Program-made: the position numbers and the translations under genes
Notes under the pieces: model-generated
What the model was told of the DNA's origin: nothing
What the model saw: only the letters and a program-made list of their open reading frames with translations
The model's database searches: none
Part shown: positions 28,935-29,011 of the stretch, piece by piece
How positions within the stretch are numbered: position 1 is the first letter of the stretch
Layout: each line of letters begins with the position of its first letter
Origin: Physocladia obscura
Taxonomy: Eukaryota > Chytridiomycota > Chytridiomycetes > Chytridiales > Chytriomycetaceae
Length of the DNA stretch: 29,011 bases
Assembly: GCA_027596945.1 (NCBI GenBank)
Contig: JADGJH010000127.1
Location: forward strand, 1 to 29,011
Direction: 5' to 3'

Positions 28935-29011
28935 CCCTTCAGCAGCTGTAATGCCTTTTATTTTTCGCGTCTTCATACAAACACCTATTATTTTCACTCA
29001 CACTAGTGCAA

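Noticed and set aside
1..29011. Mobile elements, CRISPR arrays, tRNA/rRNA genes or a prokaryote-style gene cluster
   Set aside because: No direct-repeat arrays with spacers, transposase motifs, terminal repeats with target duplications or tRNA boxes were found.

Overview
This window is nuclear DNA from a compact eukaryotic genome, most likely an early-diverging, flagellated (chytrid-like) fungus. About a dozen protein genes lie on both strands. Most have short spliceosomal introns (mainly 46-95 nt) starting GT(A/G) and ending AG. The gene set combines fungal housekeeping proteins (RRP7, LARP1, mitochondrial pyruvate-dehydrogenase-type kinase, threonine aldolase, glutathione S-transferase) with centriole or flagellum proteins that non-flagellated fungi lack (a CEP120 homologue and an EFCAB5-like protein). 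I cannot name the species. I saw no tRNA, rRNA, CRISPR array, transposase or bacterial operon. All exon models were assembled by hand from reading frame, splice sites and remembered family conservation; all introns were checked for phase.

Layout, left to right. (1) <1-586, minus: N-terminal part of a Gly/Ser- and Ala/Pro-rich disordered protein that runs off the left edge. (2) 759-3332, minus: PanP-like PLP decarboxylase, five exons, with a homopolymer-rich first intron. (3) 3430-4682, minus: RRP7 ribosome-biogenesis factor, three exons. (4) 4742-9226, minus: large EFCAB5-like GAF/coiled-coil protein, ten exons including a 26-nt microexon. (5) 9300-14202, plus: LARP1 with La motif and DM15 repeats, six exons. 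(6) 14367-15123, plus: tentative unknown spliced gene. (7) 15414-16872, minus: mitochondrial PDK/BCKDK-family kinase, two exons. (8) 16923-21249, plus: CEP120, five exons. (9) 21290-22136, minus: glutathione S-transferase, four exons. (10) 22166-24530, minus: Frizzled/Smoothened-like seven-helix receptor, six exons. (11) 24543-25088, plus: unknown 181-aa protein. (12) 25154-26609, minus: L-threonine aldolase, five exons. (13) 26636-27243, plus: ANKRD39-like ankyrin protein, two exons. (14) 27244-28163: no gene I can support. (15) 28164-28934, plus: membrane-anchored RING-H2 protein.

The genes are unrelated in pathway but very tightly packed. Four divergent pairs have start codons only 12, 26, 50 and 73 bp apart. 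Convergent pairs end 40-65 bp apart. Several AATAAA signals touch or overlap the stop codon. The points most worth following up are the PanP-like decarboxylase (a possible gene transfer from bacteria), the fungal Frizzled-like receptor, the unknown gene at 14367-15123, the near-absent intergenic DNA, and several unusual splice sites.
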